Assembly (NCBI GenBank): GCA_023639215.1
Contig: CP097899.1
Location: 4,460,001 to 4,524,000, forward strand
Source: Candidatus Pristimantibacillus lignocellulolyticus
GTDB lineage: Bacteria; Bacillota; Bacilli; Paenibacillales; Paenibacillaceae
Reading direction: 5' to 3'
DNA length: 64,000 nt
Under the pieces are notes generated by a model, which was given only the letters and a program-made list of their open reading frames with translations, was not told the DNA's origin and did no database searches. Position 1 is the stretch's first letter. Each line of letters starts with the position of its first letter. This document shows positions 7,509 through 14,876 of the stretch, piece after piece. The position numbers were made by a program, and so were the translations under genes.

Positions 7509-8258
7509 TTATAAGTTTTCAACAACTACGGTATTTCCAAAATTCACTTCAAAAAGTAAGTCAATTAATTTCGCAGCTGTATATTCTGGTGTTTGTAACT
7601 TCCCCTCTTGTGCTAATTGTATAAATTGATCTACATAAGGAAAATTTTCTTTACTCACTGAACGAATCTCAGCTTGTAATTGTGTATCTATCATCCCTGG
7701 ATATACAGAGATAACCTTGGTGGGATACAACTGATTTGACTGCTCTATGCTCACGCTCTTGGAGAATGAATCCAAACCCGCTTTCGATGTACTGTAACAG
7801 CTTTGTGCTGGCATGAGATAACGGGCAGAAGCTGATGAAATATTCATAATCCGCTTGTTTATGTCTATTTCTTGTGAATACCTGATGAAATTCGACGTTA
7901 AAATCATTGGAGCAATCAAATTTACATTCACATTCTCTATAATGCTGTTAGCTGTGTTTTGTTCAATTGGTGCCACAGGAGATAACATACCTGCATTGTT
8001 TATTAGGTATATAGCTGTTATTTCTGCATCACGTGTAATTGCGCTAAATATCTCATCGGATAGACTATCAATTTTACCTATATCATTAAGGTCAAAGGGG
8101 TAGTAACTCAACCTAACATTTTTCTCTCTTGCTCGTTCAATCAGCCGTTCATTTTTAGTCCTTGATATGCAAAATATATGATGATTATCAGCCATTAATT
8201 GATTGGCCATTGCTTCTCCAATACCTCTAGATGTACCTGTAATAATAAAATATTTCAA
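7509..8258 (-). CDS. Short-chain dehydrogenase/reductase, benzil reductase-like
   Basis: 249 residues. NAD(P)-binding TGTSRGIG (residues 8-15), NNAG (88-91), catalytic Ser in NISSASARY and the YSTSK dyad (Tyr/Lys) define a classical SDR; the PGMIDTQ segment follows as usual. Overall layout and length resemble B. subtilis YueD, an (S)-benzoin-forming benzil reductase, but substrate cannot be read from sequence. It follows the TetR gene by 30 bases on the same strand and is probably its regulatory target. Confidence 0.85.
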   Translation of the reverse strand: MKYFIITGTSRGIGEAMANQLMADNHHIFCISRTKNERLIERAREKNVRLSYYPFDLNDIGKIDSLSDEIFSAITRDAEITAIYLINNAGMLSPVAPIEQNTANSIIENVNVNLIAPMILTSNFIRYSQEIDINKRIMNISSASARYLMPAQSCYSTSKAGLDSFSKSVSIEQSNQLYPTKVISVYPGMIDTQLQAEIRSVSKENFPYVDQFIQLAQEGKLQTPEYTAAKLIDLLFEVNFGNTVVVENL

Positions 8259-8288
8259 TGGACTACTCCCCCCAATTTATGTTATTTG

Positions 8289-8885
8289 TCACTCTGTGCT
8301 CACATCTTTTATAAGAACACTATTCACTACTTCCTTCCAAACTCCCTCATAATCCATAGTGAAGTTCATCATCATACATCGGGATATATTATCAATGACT
8401 AATGCGAGCATATGAGCCTTGTAATCTACATTTCGCGAAGGTACTAATCCTAATTCTACCCCCTTTAATAACAGGTCACGAAATCCATTCAAAAAATCTT
8501 GCTGTATGTTCATTAAACGCATTCTGTAAAGCTCTTCACGTTCCGCTAATATCATAAATTCACTTAAAACCCTCAACATTGCAAAATGTTCTTGATTGTC
8601 ATCCGGCAGCATTTCTAAGCCGCCTTGATACAATACCTCTATAAAATTCTCTTTAGTTACTAAATCCATCTTAAAGTAAGTGTAGAAATGATGATCTCTA
8701 AAAATATGCTCAAAAGTCCGGCTTATAAGGTCTTCCTTGGTCTTGAAATGATAGTAAATTGAAGGCTTTGTTATACCAACTTTACTTGCAATCATCCCTA
8801 AGCTTGTTCTTTCTAGACCATGCTCTGCAAACAGATCAAATGCTGCTTCTATTAGTTGATTTGTTGTAAGTTCCTTTTTCTTAAT
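8289..8885 (-). CDS. TetR/AcrR family repressor
   Basis: The helix-turn-helix reads TNQLIEAAFDLFAEHGL, then a Met-Ile-Ala-Ser-Lys turn and GITKPSIYYHFKTKEDLI. An ATG at 8795 lies inside this domain, so translation must start upstream. The frame stays open to about 8900 without ATG, GTG or TTG; the best candidate is ATT at 8885, nine bases after GAGGAG, giving 198 residues. The C-terminal helical domain has no recognisable ligand motif. A palindrome and a TTGATA/TATACT promoter lie just upstream, so it likely represses itself and the SDR gene. Confidence 0.8.
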   Translation of the reverse strand: MKKKELTTNQLIEAAFDLFAEHGLERTSLGMIASKVGITKPSIYYHFKTKEDLISRTFEHIFRDHHFYTYFKMDLVTKENFIEVLYQGGLEMLPDDNQEHFAMLRVLSEFMILAEREELYRMRLMNIQQDFLNGFRDLLLKGVELGLVPSRNVDYKAHMLALVIDNISRCMMMNFTMDYEGVWKEVVNSVLIKDVSTE

Positions 8886-8920
8886 ATTTATCCACTCCTC
8901 TAGTTATCTTACTGAAACAT

Positions 8921-8950
8921 AGTATAAATGACATGGAAATAGAATATCAA
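8921..8950 (-). promoter_or_regulatory. Sigma-A promoter of tetR-SDR operon
   Basis: On the minus strand TTGATA, 18-base spacer, TATACT, ending 35 bases before the proposed start of the TetR gene. Confidence 0.6.
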
Positions 8951-8974
8951 TAATTTAACGATCGTTAGTTAAAT
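8951..8974. promoter_or_regulatory. Palindromic TetR operator
   Basis: TAACGATCGTTA is a perfect 12-bp palindrome (8956-8967) flanked by TTTA/TAAA arms that extend the symmetry imperfectly. It touches the -35 element of the tetR promoter, the usual site for autorepression. Confidence 0.6.
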
Positions 8975-9081
8975 TATAGTTCGATTTTCATTGTTTATTT
9001 GAGTGCCTTCTTTTTAATTTCTTTATCAAATTTTCTGCGAAATATTTGATATCTTAAAAATATTAAGGAGTGAAGATCTAA

Positions 9082-9366
9082 ATGATTTTACCGAAAGTGC
9101 TATTTCACCAGTTAACTCAACTGATATACCTATTGGTCCTGAATAGTAATCAAATTAAATGGGATGGTGTGCGAACACTAGTAACGCTTGGTGGTCAAGG
9201 TTGCGATGAGATATTTTCGAAACGAGTAGAACCACGTAATGATACGTTTCCTGAGATTGTGGAATTACTTAACCTTTGCAAATCGGTGCTTGTGTACTGA
9301 ATAATGAGATAGCTTATTTTGATAGGACACGCCCCAACTTTCAAAGAATACGTGTAGAGTCTACAG
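9082..9366 (+). pseudogene. ligD N-terminal remnant with frameshifts
   Basis: Matches residues 1-97 of LigD at 4363. Successive frames give SPVNSTDIPIGPE then TAG (Trp codon mutated), QIKWDGVRTLV with the active-site Lys, FSKRVEPRNDTFPEIVELL, and after another shift IGACVLNNEIAYFD and RTRPNFQRIR. At least three frameshifts and a stop are present, and LDGE has become LNNE. It ends at ~9366 with no ligase sequence after it. Confidence 0.85.
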
Positions 9367-9393
9367 TCTACATTGTAATAAGATAATGCATAT

Positions 9394-9428
9394 TAAAAAA
9401 AGCCACTCTTTAATGAGTGACTTATTTT
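9394..9428. terminator. Bidirectional terminator
   Basis: AAGCCACTC-TTTAAT-GAGTGACTT with A-run upstream and TATTTTTC downstream; ends the convergent small gene at 9468-9611. Confidence 0.65.
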
Positions 9429-9467
9429 TCATTTAATTAACTTAAACCAATTTATTTCCTTTTTTCT

Positions 9468-9611
9468 TTACTTTGATTCCTGACGCTGATCTGCTGCTTC
9501 TGCTCTTTTCAATGCTTCCAAATCATTTTGATCGGCCTGATCAATTGCAAATTCTACATCTTCATTTTTTGAGCTAGGTATAGCTTTCTTTTGTTCATTA
9601 TCCTTATTCAA
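9468..9611 (-). CDS. 47-residue acidic small protein
   Basis: TTG start at 9611 preceded by GAGGTGATAATT. The protein is hydrophilic and helical: MNKDNEQKKAIPSSKNEDVE, FAIDQADQNDLEALKRA, EAADQRQESK. No known motif. Codon use and the clean start, stop and terminator support a real gene, but function is unknown. Confidence 0.55.
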   Translation of the reverse strand: MNKDNEQKKAIPSSKNEDVEFAIDQADQNDLEALKRAEAADQRQESK

Positions 9612-9690
9612 AATTATCACCTCACATTTGCATAATTCCATTTAGGATGTCCACTAATTAGTTTTTTAAGTCATCATATGGCTATTCTAT

Positions 9691-10191
9691 CTAGGAAATA
9701 CTTACATTTCTTTTACTTAATTTCTTAAATACCGAGTATTCCTTATTGGACTTAATAAAACTTATTATCTTTTGGGCACACTCTGTTGGATTCATCTCTT
9801 CCGTATTTATTTCAAGGTCATATTCATCAAAGCAATATACGTTGCTAAACTGCGAAGCTGTTAGTCCAATCTGCCTATCTCCTCTTGTTTGCTCTCTTCT
9901 TATGAGTTCTTCTTTCGAGCATAGTACACCTATAAATAACGTAGGCTGATCGAAAAATTGATCAAGAAACTCATTAAACTTCTTGTCATTGTCGATTACA
10001 GTATCTACTATTACGTTAAAACCCATTTCTGTTAACAATTTAATTGTCGAATAATACACTGAGATTATGGAATCATCAAGTATTTGTGAGACAACTTGAT
10101 GATCTATTTCTCTTATAGGTTCATCTGGAAATTTATTATTAATAAAATCATTATAATTATTAAAAAAATCATCAATTGATAAATGAATGTG
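9691..10191 (-). pseudogene. Chloramphenicol phosphotransferase-like kinase lacking its P-loop
   Basis: The open frame (bounded by TAG at 10192-10194) reads HIHLSIDDFFNNYNDF, IREIDHQVVSQILDD, then YYSTIKLLTEMGFNVIVDTV, GVLCSKEELIRREQTRGDRQ and IGLTASQFSNVY with a C-terminal CAQKIISFI helix. This is the order seen in CPT-like / adenylylsulfate kinase-like P-loop kinases, downstream of the Walker A region. The expected N-terminal GTSSSGKS strand-loop is absent. A GTG at 10059 could start a 122-residue piece, but that would lack the nucleotide site; the gene looks inactivated by 5' loss. Confidence 0.65.
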
Positions 10192-10313
10192 CTATAGCTC
10201 GTATCATAAGCCCTGTCATTATCTATCCATGAACATATGATATTAATATATTGGTACTAGCTCCTCCTAGATAATGCTAGAATCAATAAAAATTAATAGA
10301 AGGTGGAGATAAC

Positions 10314-10880
10314 ATGGGTTACTACGGTCCTCACAAAAGGAAGCATAACGGATACAAGAACAATAATTTCAATCACAATACAAACAACAATACTTTTTAT
10401 TTAACTGGTGGACTAGCACCGGTCACTCCTGAACCAACCTCTGGGTTTAGAGCTATTAATAATACAGTTTCTCAACCCCTTGCCGCAAACACTTTTGTAA
10501 AAGTCTTATTCCCCACGGAACAATTCGATTTAGAAAATGAATACGATCCAACAACATCTATATTTATCCCTAAATCACCAGGTGTATATTCCATTATTGC
10601 GAGTATTAATTTCTCTCCAACAATTCCCTTCCAAAATTACAGAGCACGTGTTGAAATTCATCTGAATGGCGGAGCAGCCGTCGCAATTGATAATGACTTC
10701 TTTGGTCCAACATTACCCGCTTTCGTTAATGTAGCAAGTGTCTCTGCTATTCTTCAATTAAATGCAGGAGACCGAGTAGAAGTTTTTGCTACAGCTAACA
10801 TTGCAGGAACGCTTGAAGGGCCAAATGTTGCCGATGCTGGCGCTGGCTCGAATTTTCAAGCAGCTAGATTCAAATCATAA
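10314..10880 (+). CDS. C1q/TNF-like jelly-roll protein, possible spore surface protein
   Basis: 188 residues with RBS AGAAGGTGGAGATAAC. Residues 1-28 are rich in Tyr, His, Lys and Asn (GYYGPHKRKHNGYKNNN). Residues ~45-188 fit the C1q/BclA-C-terminal trimeric beta-sandwich: FRAINNT, VKVLFPTEQFDLENEYDP, GVYSIIASINFSP, YRARVEIHLNGG, LNAGDRVEV and final FQAARF. Such domains cap exosporium and spore coat filaments in Bacilli; here no collagen-like GXX repeat precedes it. There is no signal peptide, consistent with mother-cell assembly. Spore role is inferred. Confidence 0.7.
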   Translation: MGYYGPHKRKHNGYKNNNFNHNTNNNTFYLTGGLAPVTPEPTSGFRAINNTVSQPLAANTFVKVLFPTEQFDLENEYDPTTSIFIPKSPGVYSIIASINFSPTIPFQNYRARVEIHLNGGAAVAIDNDFFGPTLPAFVNVASVSAILQLNAGDRVEVFATANIAGTLEGPNVADAGAGSNFQAARFKS

Positions 10881-10948
10881 CGTGCATCGCGACACGATTA
10901 TGTCCCAAACCTATCGAAAGCGTCGTTACCCTCACCTGTTTGCGTGCT

Positions 10949-10977
10949 CGGCAGAGATTCCACTCTGTCGTTTTTTT
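10949..10977 (+). terminator. Rho-independent terminator
   Basis: CGGCAGAG-ATTCC-CTCTGTCG (one G-T pair) followed by seven T, 70 bases after the C1q-like gene. Confidence 0.85.
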
Positions 10978-11063
10978 GTATACTGTACATTTTATAGCTA
11001 ACTTTGATTCAAATTTTCATTGTGTATAATGTTTTCTAATTGGGTAGTCGAAATCTACAATCG

Positions 11064-11105
11064 AAAAAATGAGTCCCTCAATAGATTTGAGGGACTCATT
11101 TTTTA
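11064..11105. terminator. Bidirectional terminator
   Basis: AAAAAATGAGTCCCTCAA pairs with TTGAGGGACTCATTTTTT around a TAGAT loop, just after the stop of the minus-strand metallopeptidase gene. Confidence 0.9.
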
Positions 11106-11114
11106 GTATTATGA

Positions 11115-12521
11115 TTACTTAATATAAACTGATGAAGTATCTTTATCCCAACGTACCGTCATATCGAAAAACTCGCTTATCATCCTAAGCGGAACAAATA
11201 AGGAATTGTCAATCGTCGTCACTTGTGATGCTTCAAGAATGAGAGTTTTTCCATTTTTCGTAGCTGTAGCTGTTTTATTGTTTTGGTTCCATGTGACGTT
11301 TGCACCTAATCGTTCAAATACTTCACGCATAGGAACTTGTGTTGAACCGTTGATAATTACAGGTTTTTTACTAAAGTAGACCTGGACATTATTAATAAAG
11401 ACTTGCACACCAATAATGTTAGACCAGTCATATGTACGAACTTTTTGCCCATAACGATAAATCATCGTTTTCTTTGTAGCAGGAATAGCAAAAGGTTCCT
11501 CGAGTGTAGTGAAATCGTAAAGGTATTGTTTAGATCGTGTATGGAGCATAGAGATAGGATCATATGCGATAAGTTGAACGACATCAGGGTTCATCGCAGG
11601 TCGAAGGTAACGAATATCTTCAGAGCCAATAACGGGTAGTGAATTTTCAAAATAATGGACGATGTTAGTTGTCCCTGTATGTGATATTTTATCTGAAAAA
11701 CGACCAACTGTGAAATAATAGGTTAGATTTTTGTTAGGATCAATAGTCGCTGCAGTAAATTCAATACGATAAAACCAAGAATTTTCTCGATATTCTGGGG
11801 TGAATGAAACTAATTGTGGTACCACATTAGTTTCAATCTGTCCATCAGGGACAAGCCCTGTAAGTTCTTGGATATAGGCTTGTAATTTAGGTAATTCATT
11901 AACATGAGGAATGAGTTCATTTTCTACGTCAGTCATTCTAGGCATATCTCCATTAATGATCTGAGCGGTCCTTCTTTGCTCCTTTTCCCCGTAAAGTGCA
12001 GCATAGTCATCCGCCATAATTTCATGTAAGGACCAAGTATGCTCCTGCGTACTAGTTGTTTGCGCTCTAGTATACAGAATTGGGTAATCTTTTATCTCAC
12101 GTAGACGCAACCATTTTTCATCATAAATAGATAGCCAATAGTTAGAAAAATGATGACCGTACTCGTGAGATAGAACAGTGTGAGGAGTTTCTGCTACTGT
12201 CCAAGATTCACCGTAATTTAAGTAAATGACTCCATCTGATCTATAACATCCAGAAGCATCTTTCAATTCACCACAACCATTACCTTTTGCAACAACAATA
12301 CCCTGGAGGGATGCTAACTCTTTACCAGTTCGATTACGTGTAATAAAACTTTTGTATAGTGTAATTAAATCAGATTTGGTCCAACCTGGGGCTTCACTCC
12401 GAAATACTATGCCTTCAGGGGAAGTATACGTGACACTTTCAGCATGGACGGTTGAAGGAATAAATGAGATTAAGGGGATAAGTAGTGCTACACAGATAAA
12501 TACACAAGAAAATTTTTTCAA
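11115..12521 (-). CDS. Secreted zinc metallopeptidase with C-terminal stalk domain
   Basis: 468 residues. TTG at 12521 is chosen because AGGAGG lies at ideal spacing and the protein then starts with a regular signal peptide (MKKFSCVFICVALLIPLI to TVHAES); an ATG 24 bases upstream precedes the ribosome binding site. The zinc motif HEYGHH is at residues 119-124, with HEIMADDYAALYG (166-178) likely supplying the third ligand, as in gluzincins. The middle is a beta-rich region; the last ~110 residues form a stalk domain (VQVYFSKKPVIINGSTQVPM, ERLGANVTWNQ, FVPLRMISEFF) that may anchor or present the enzyme at the surface. Substrate unknown. Confidence 0.8.
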   Translation of the reverse strand: MKKFSCVFICVALLIPLISFIPSTVHAESVTYTSPEGIVFRSEAPGWTKSDLITLYKSFITRNRTGKELASLQGIVVAKGNGCGELKDASGCYRSDGVIYLNYGESWTVAETPHTVLSHEYGHHFSNYWLSIYDEKWLRLREIKDYPILYTRAQTTSTQEHTWSLHEIMADDYAALYGEKEQRRTAQIINGDMPRMTDVENELIPHVNELPKLQAYIQELTGLVPDGQIETNVVPQLVSFTPEYRENSWFYRIEFTAATIDPNKNLTYYFTVGRFSDKISHTGTTNIVHYFENSLPVIGSEDIRYLRPAMNPDVVQLIAYDPISMLHTRSKQYLYDFTTLEEPFAIPATKKTMIYRYGQKVRTYDWSNIIGVQVFINNVQVYFSKKPVIINGSTQVPMREVFERLGANVTWNQNNKTATATKNGKTLILEASQVTTIDNSLFVPLRMISEFFDMTVRWDKDTSSVYIK

Positions 12522-12797
12522 TGTAAGCCTCCTAGGTTTTGGCATTAAAAAACCTTATTCATCATACAACATAAGTTAGTTTTCGACAATATTTACATTT
12601 ATATAGATTACTTAATAATTCTTTTTCCTACAACTCATAACTTAGGTAAGTATTTCTTGTCATTCGGTTGCCAACTCAACTGTTGACAATCATTGGACTG
12701 ATAATATTGCTCGTATCTGTTTATTTGGCTCAATCTAAAATATATTTGGTTTATCGATCTTAATGATATCACTCTAAAAGTCTGCAATAGCTACACA

Positions 12798-12836
12798 AAA
12801 AGAAAAACCCCCAATGCCAGTAGCATCAAGGGTTCC
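12798..12836 (-). terminator. Terminator of glnRA
   Basis: On the minus strand ACCCTTGATGC-TACTG-GCATTGGGGGT then TTTTTCTTTTTG, right after glnA. The rest of the 12522-12841 gap is A+T-rich and holds the leader of the metallopeptidase gene; I see no gene in it. Confidence 0.85.
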
Positions 12837-12841
12837 CCTAA

Positions 12842-14170
12842 TTAGTAATGAGTCAAATATTGATCAAGTTCCCATTGGTGAACTTGTGTGCGGTACATAT
12901 CCCATTCAATCTCTTTCAATTCATAGAAGTGAGCTAGTGCATGATCGCCTAGTGCTTCACAGATGACATCACTACGAAGTAGTTCATTCAATGCTTCACG
13001 AAGATCGTTAGGTAAGCTGTGAATATTTTCATCCAAACGCTCTTCTTCTGACATAATATAAATATTACGATCAGTTGGAGCTACTAAAGGTGTTTTATTA
13101 CGAATACCATCTAGACCCGCTTTCAATACCACAGCAAGTGTTAGATAAGGGTTAGCAGCAGGATCTGGGTTACGAACTTCTACACGCGTAGAAATACCAC
13201 GAGAAGCAGGAATACGAATCATTGGTGAACGATTGCTCGCTGACCAAGCTACGTAACATGGTGCTTCATAACCAGGAACTAGACGTTTGTAAGAGTTAAC
13301 AGTAGGGTTCATAATAGCAGCCATAGCACGTGCATGGCTCATAACACCAGCCATAAAGTGACGTGCGTCTGAACTTAATCCTAGTTTATCACTCTCATCG
13401 TAGAACTTGTTCTCATTCCCATCGAATAAAGAAACATGACAATGCATACCTGAACCATTTGCACCGTATAACGGCTTAGGCATAAATGAGGCATGTAGAC
13501 CATGTACACGTGCTACTGTTTTTACAACTAATTTAAATGTTTGAATTTGATCAGCAGCGCGGATAGCATCTGCATACTTAAAGTCAATTTCATGTTGACC
13601 TGGAGCAACCTCATGGTGAGATGCTTCAATTTCAAATCCCATTTCTTCTAATGTAAGAACGATATCACGACGACAGTTTTCGCCCATATCCATTGGTGCT
13701 AGATCAAAGTAACCACCATGATCATTCAATTCTGTAGTCGGATTGCCTTTTTCATCTGTTTTGAATAAGAAGAATTCTGGTTCTGGACCAACATTCATGC
13801 TTGTATAGCCCATTTCCTCTGCTTCTTTCAATGCACGTTTCAAGATGCCACGTGGATCCCCTGCAAAAGGCGTTCCATCAGGCATATATATATCGCAAAT
13901 TAGACGAGCAATACGATCTTCAGTTACCCAAGGGAATACAACCCAAGTGTCTAGATCTGGATACAGATACATATCTGACTCTTCGATACGTACATATCCT
14001 TCAATAGAAGATCCATCGAACATCATTTTATTATCAAGTGCTTTGTCTAGTTGACTTACAGGGATTTCCACATTTTTCACTGCACCAAGTAAATCTGTAA
14101 ACTGCAAGCGAATGAATCGTACATTTTGTTCTTTCGTAATACGTTTAATGTCCTCTTTCGTGTAACCCAT
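12842..14170 (-). CDS. glnA: Glutamine synthetase, type I
   Basis: 442 residues, a full-length GSI-alpha subunit. It makes glutamine from glutamate, ammonia and ATP as a dodecamer in the cytosol. Visible signatures are FDGSSIEGY (residues 51-59), NVGPEPEFFLF, the ATP region KPLYGANGSGMHCHVSLF, the flap and Arg site NPTVNSYKRLVPGYEAP and RIPASRGISTRVEVRNPDP. There is no adenylylation-type Tyr loop of the GSI-beta class. It lies downstream of glnR on the same strand with an intervening array of leader hairpins, so expression is expected to be GlnR-controlled and possibly modulated by the leader. Confidence 0.97.
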   Translation of the reverse strand: MGYTKEDIKRITKEQNVRFIRLQFTDLLGAVKNVEIPVSQLDKALDNKMMFDGSSIEGYVRIEESDMYLYPDLDTWVVFPWVTEDRIARLICDIYMPDGTPFAGDPRGILKRALKEAEEMGYTSMNVGPEPEFFLFKTDEKGNPTTELNDHGGYFDLAPMDMGENCRRDIVLTLEEMGFEIEASHHEVAPGQHEIDFKYADAIRAADQIQTFKLVVKTVARVHGLHASFMPKPLYGANGSGMHCHVSLFDGNENKFYDESDKLGLSSDARHFMAGVMSHARAMAAIMNPTVNSYKRLVPGYEAPCYVAWSASNRSPMIRIPASRGISTRVEVRNPDPAANPYLTLAVVLKAGLDGIRNKTPLVAPTDRNIYIMSEEERLDENIHSLPNDLREALNELLRSDVICEALGDHALAHFYELKEIEWDMYRTQVHQWELDQYLTHY

Positions 14171-14186
14171 GAAATCATCTCCTTAA

Positions 14187-14378
14187 ACTTTTCATTTCTT
14201 CTCGATATAACTTAGCAACAATGAAAAGTTACTTCGAAAGCGCAATCCAGACTTTTCATTTCTTCTCTATATAACTTAGTAACAATGAAAAGTTACTTCG
14301 AAAGCGTAAACCAAACTTTTCATTCCTTCTCGATATAACTTAGCAACAATGAAAAGTTACTTCGAAAGCGTAAATAAA
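14187..14378 (-). repeat. Three tandem 64-bp leader hairpin units before glnA
   Basis: Units start at 14187, 14251 and 14315 (period 64, nearly identical). In the direction of glnA transcription each unit reads CGCTTTCGAAGTAACTTTTC-ATT, ~23 bases, AATGAAAAGT; the two arms are perfect complements of 10-11 bases. The last unit ends AAAAGTTTAAGGAGATG, joining the hairpin to the glnA ribosome binding site. Related elements occur before ponA, mutS and the GH18 gene. Function not known; see findings. Confidence 0.85.
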
Positions 14379-14402
14379 CTATTCTCATATGAAGAGTTAA
14401 AA

Positions 14403-14813
14403 TTAACGCTTATGCAAAAATCTAGATAATTGACCTTGAATGATTGATGTTTGACCTGGTCTTTTCTCAATCAATTGTTGTTTTAGCATACGGTGAAGCT
14501 GTGTATCAGACATTTCACGACGCTTCACTTCCGATTGTTCACTTACAATCGTAGCTTCTTCAGATTCTTTTGACACCGGATTCATAACTTGCTTGATTCC
14601 AGCAATATTGACGCCTTTTTCAATAAGCGACTTTATTTCAAGTAGTCTTTCTACATCATTAAATGAGAATAAACGCTGGTTACCACCAGTTCTTGCAGGA
14701 ACAATCAGCTCATGCTGTTCATAATAACGAATTTGTCTTGCCGTTAGATCGGTAAGCTTCATTACAATACCAATTGGGAACAATGCCATGTTTCTACGAA
14801 TATCGTCAGCCAT
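14403..14813 (-). CDS. glnR: MerR-family nitrogen regulator GlnR
   Basis: 136 residues. The winged helix-turn-helix begins FPIGIVMKLTDLTARQIRYY, with EQHELIVPARTGGNQRLFS as the wing, and ends with the C-terminal GQLSRFLHKR that corresponds to the autoinhibitory tail of Bacillus GlnR (DLSRFFH). GlnR represses nitrogen assimilation genes when feedback-inhibited glutamine synthetase is present. Its position as first gene before glnA is the conserved glnRA arrangement. Transcription starts from the promoter at 14848-14876. Confidence 0.93.
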   Translation of the reverse strand: MADDIRRNMALFPIGIVMKLTDLTARQIRYYEQHELIVPARTGGNQRLFSFNDVERLLEIKSLIEKGVNIAGIKQVMNPVSKESEEATIVSEQSEVKRREMSDTQLHRMLKQQLIEKRPGQTSIIQGQLSRFLHKR

Positions 14814-14847
14814 ATCGCACCATCCTTCCTATAGCTATAATATCATC

Positions 14848-14876
14848 ATTGTACCTAGCTAGTATAAATATGTCAA
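14848..14876 (-). promoter_or_regulatory. Sigma-A promoter of glnRA
   Basis: TTGACA, 17-base spacer, TACAAT on the minus strand, 35 bases upstream of the glnR start. The -35 overlaps the stop codon of the upstream ynbB-like gene. I could not place a convincing TGTnAn7TnACA GlnR box here. Confidence 0.75.

Noticed and set aside
7855..8103. 82-codon plus-strand frame in the SDR gene
   Set aside because: Antisense shadow of the SDR gene, which has all its catalytic motifs on the minus strand.
14187..14378. CRISPR-like array before glnA
   Set aside because: Units are contiguous 64-bp repeats with no unique spacers and no cas genes in the window.
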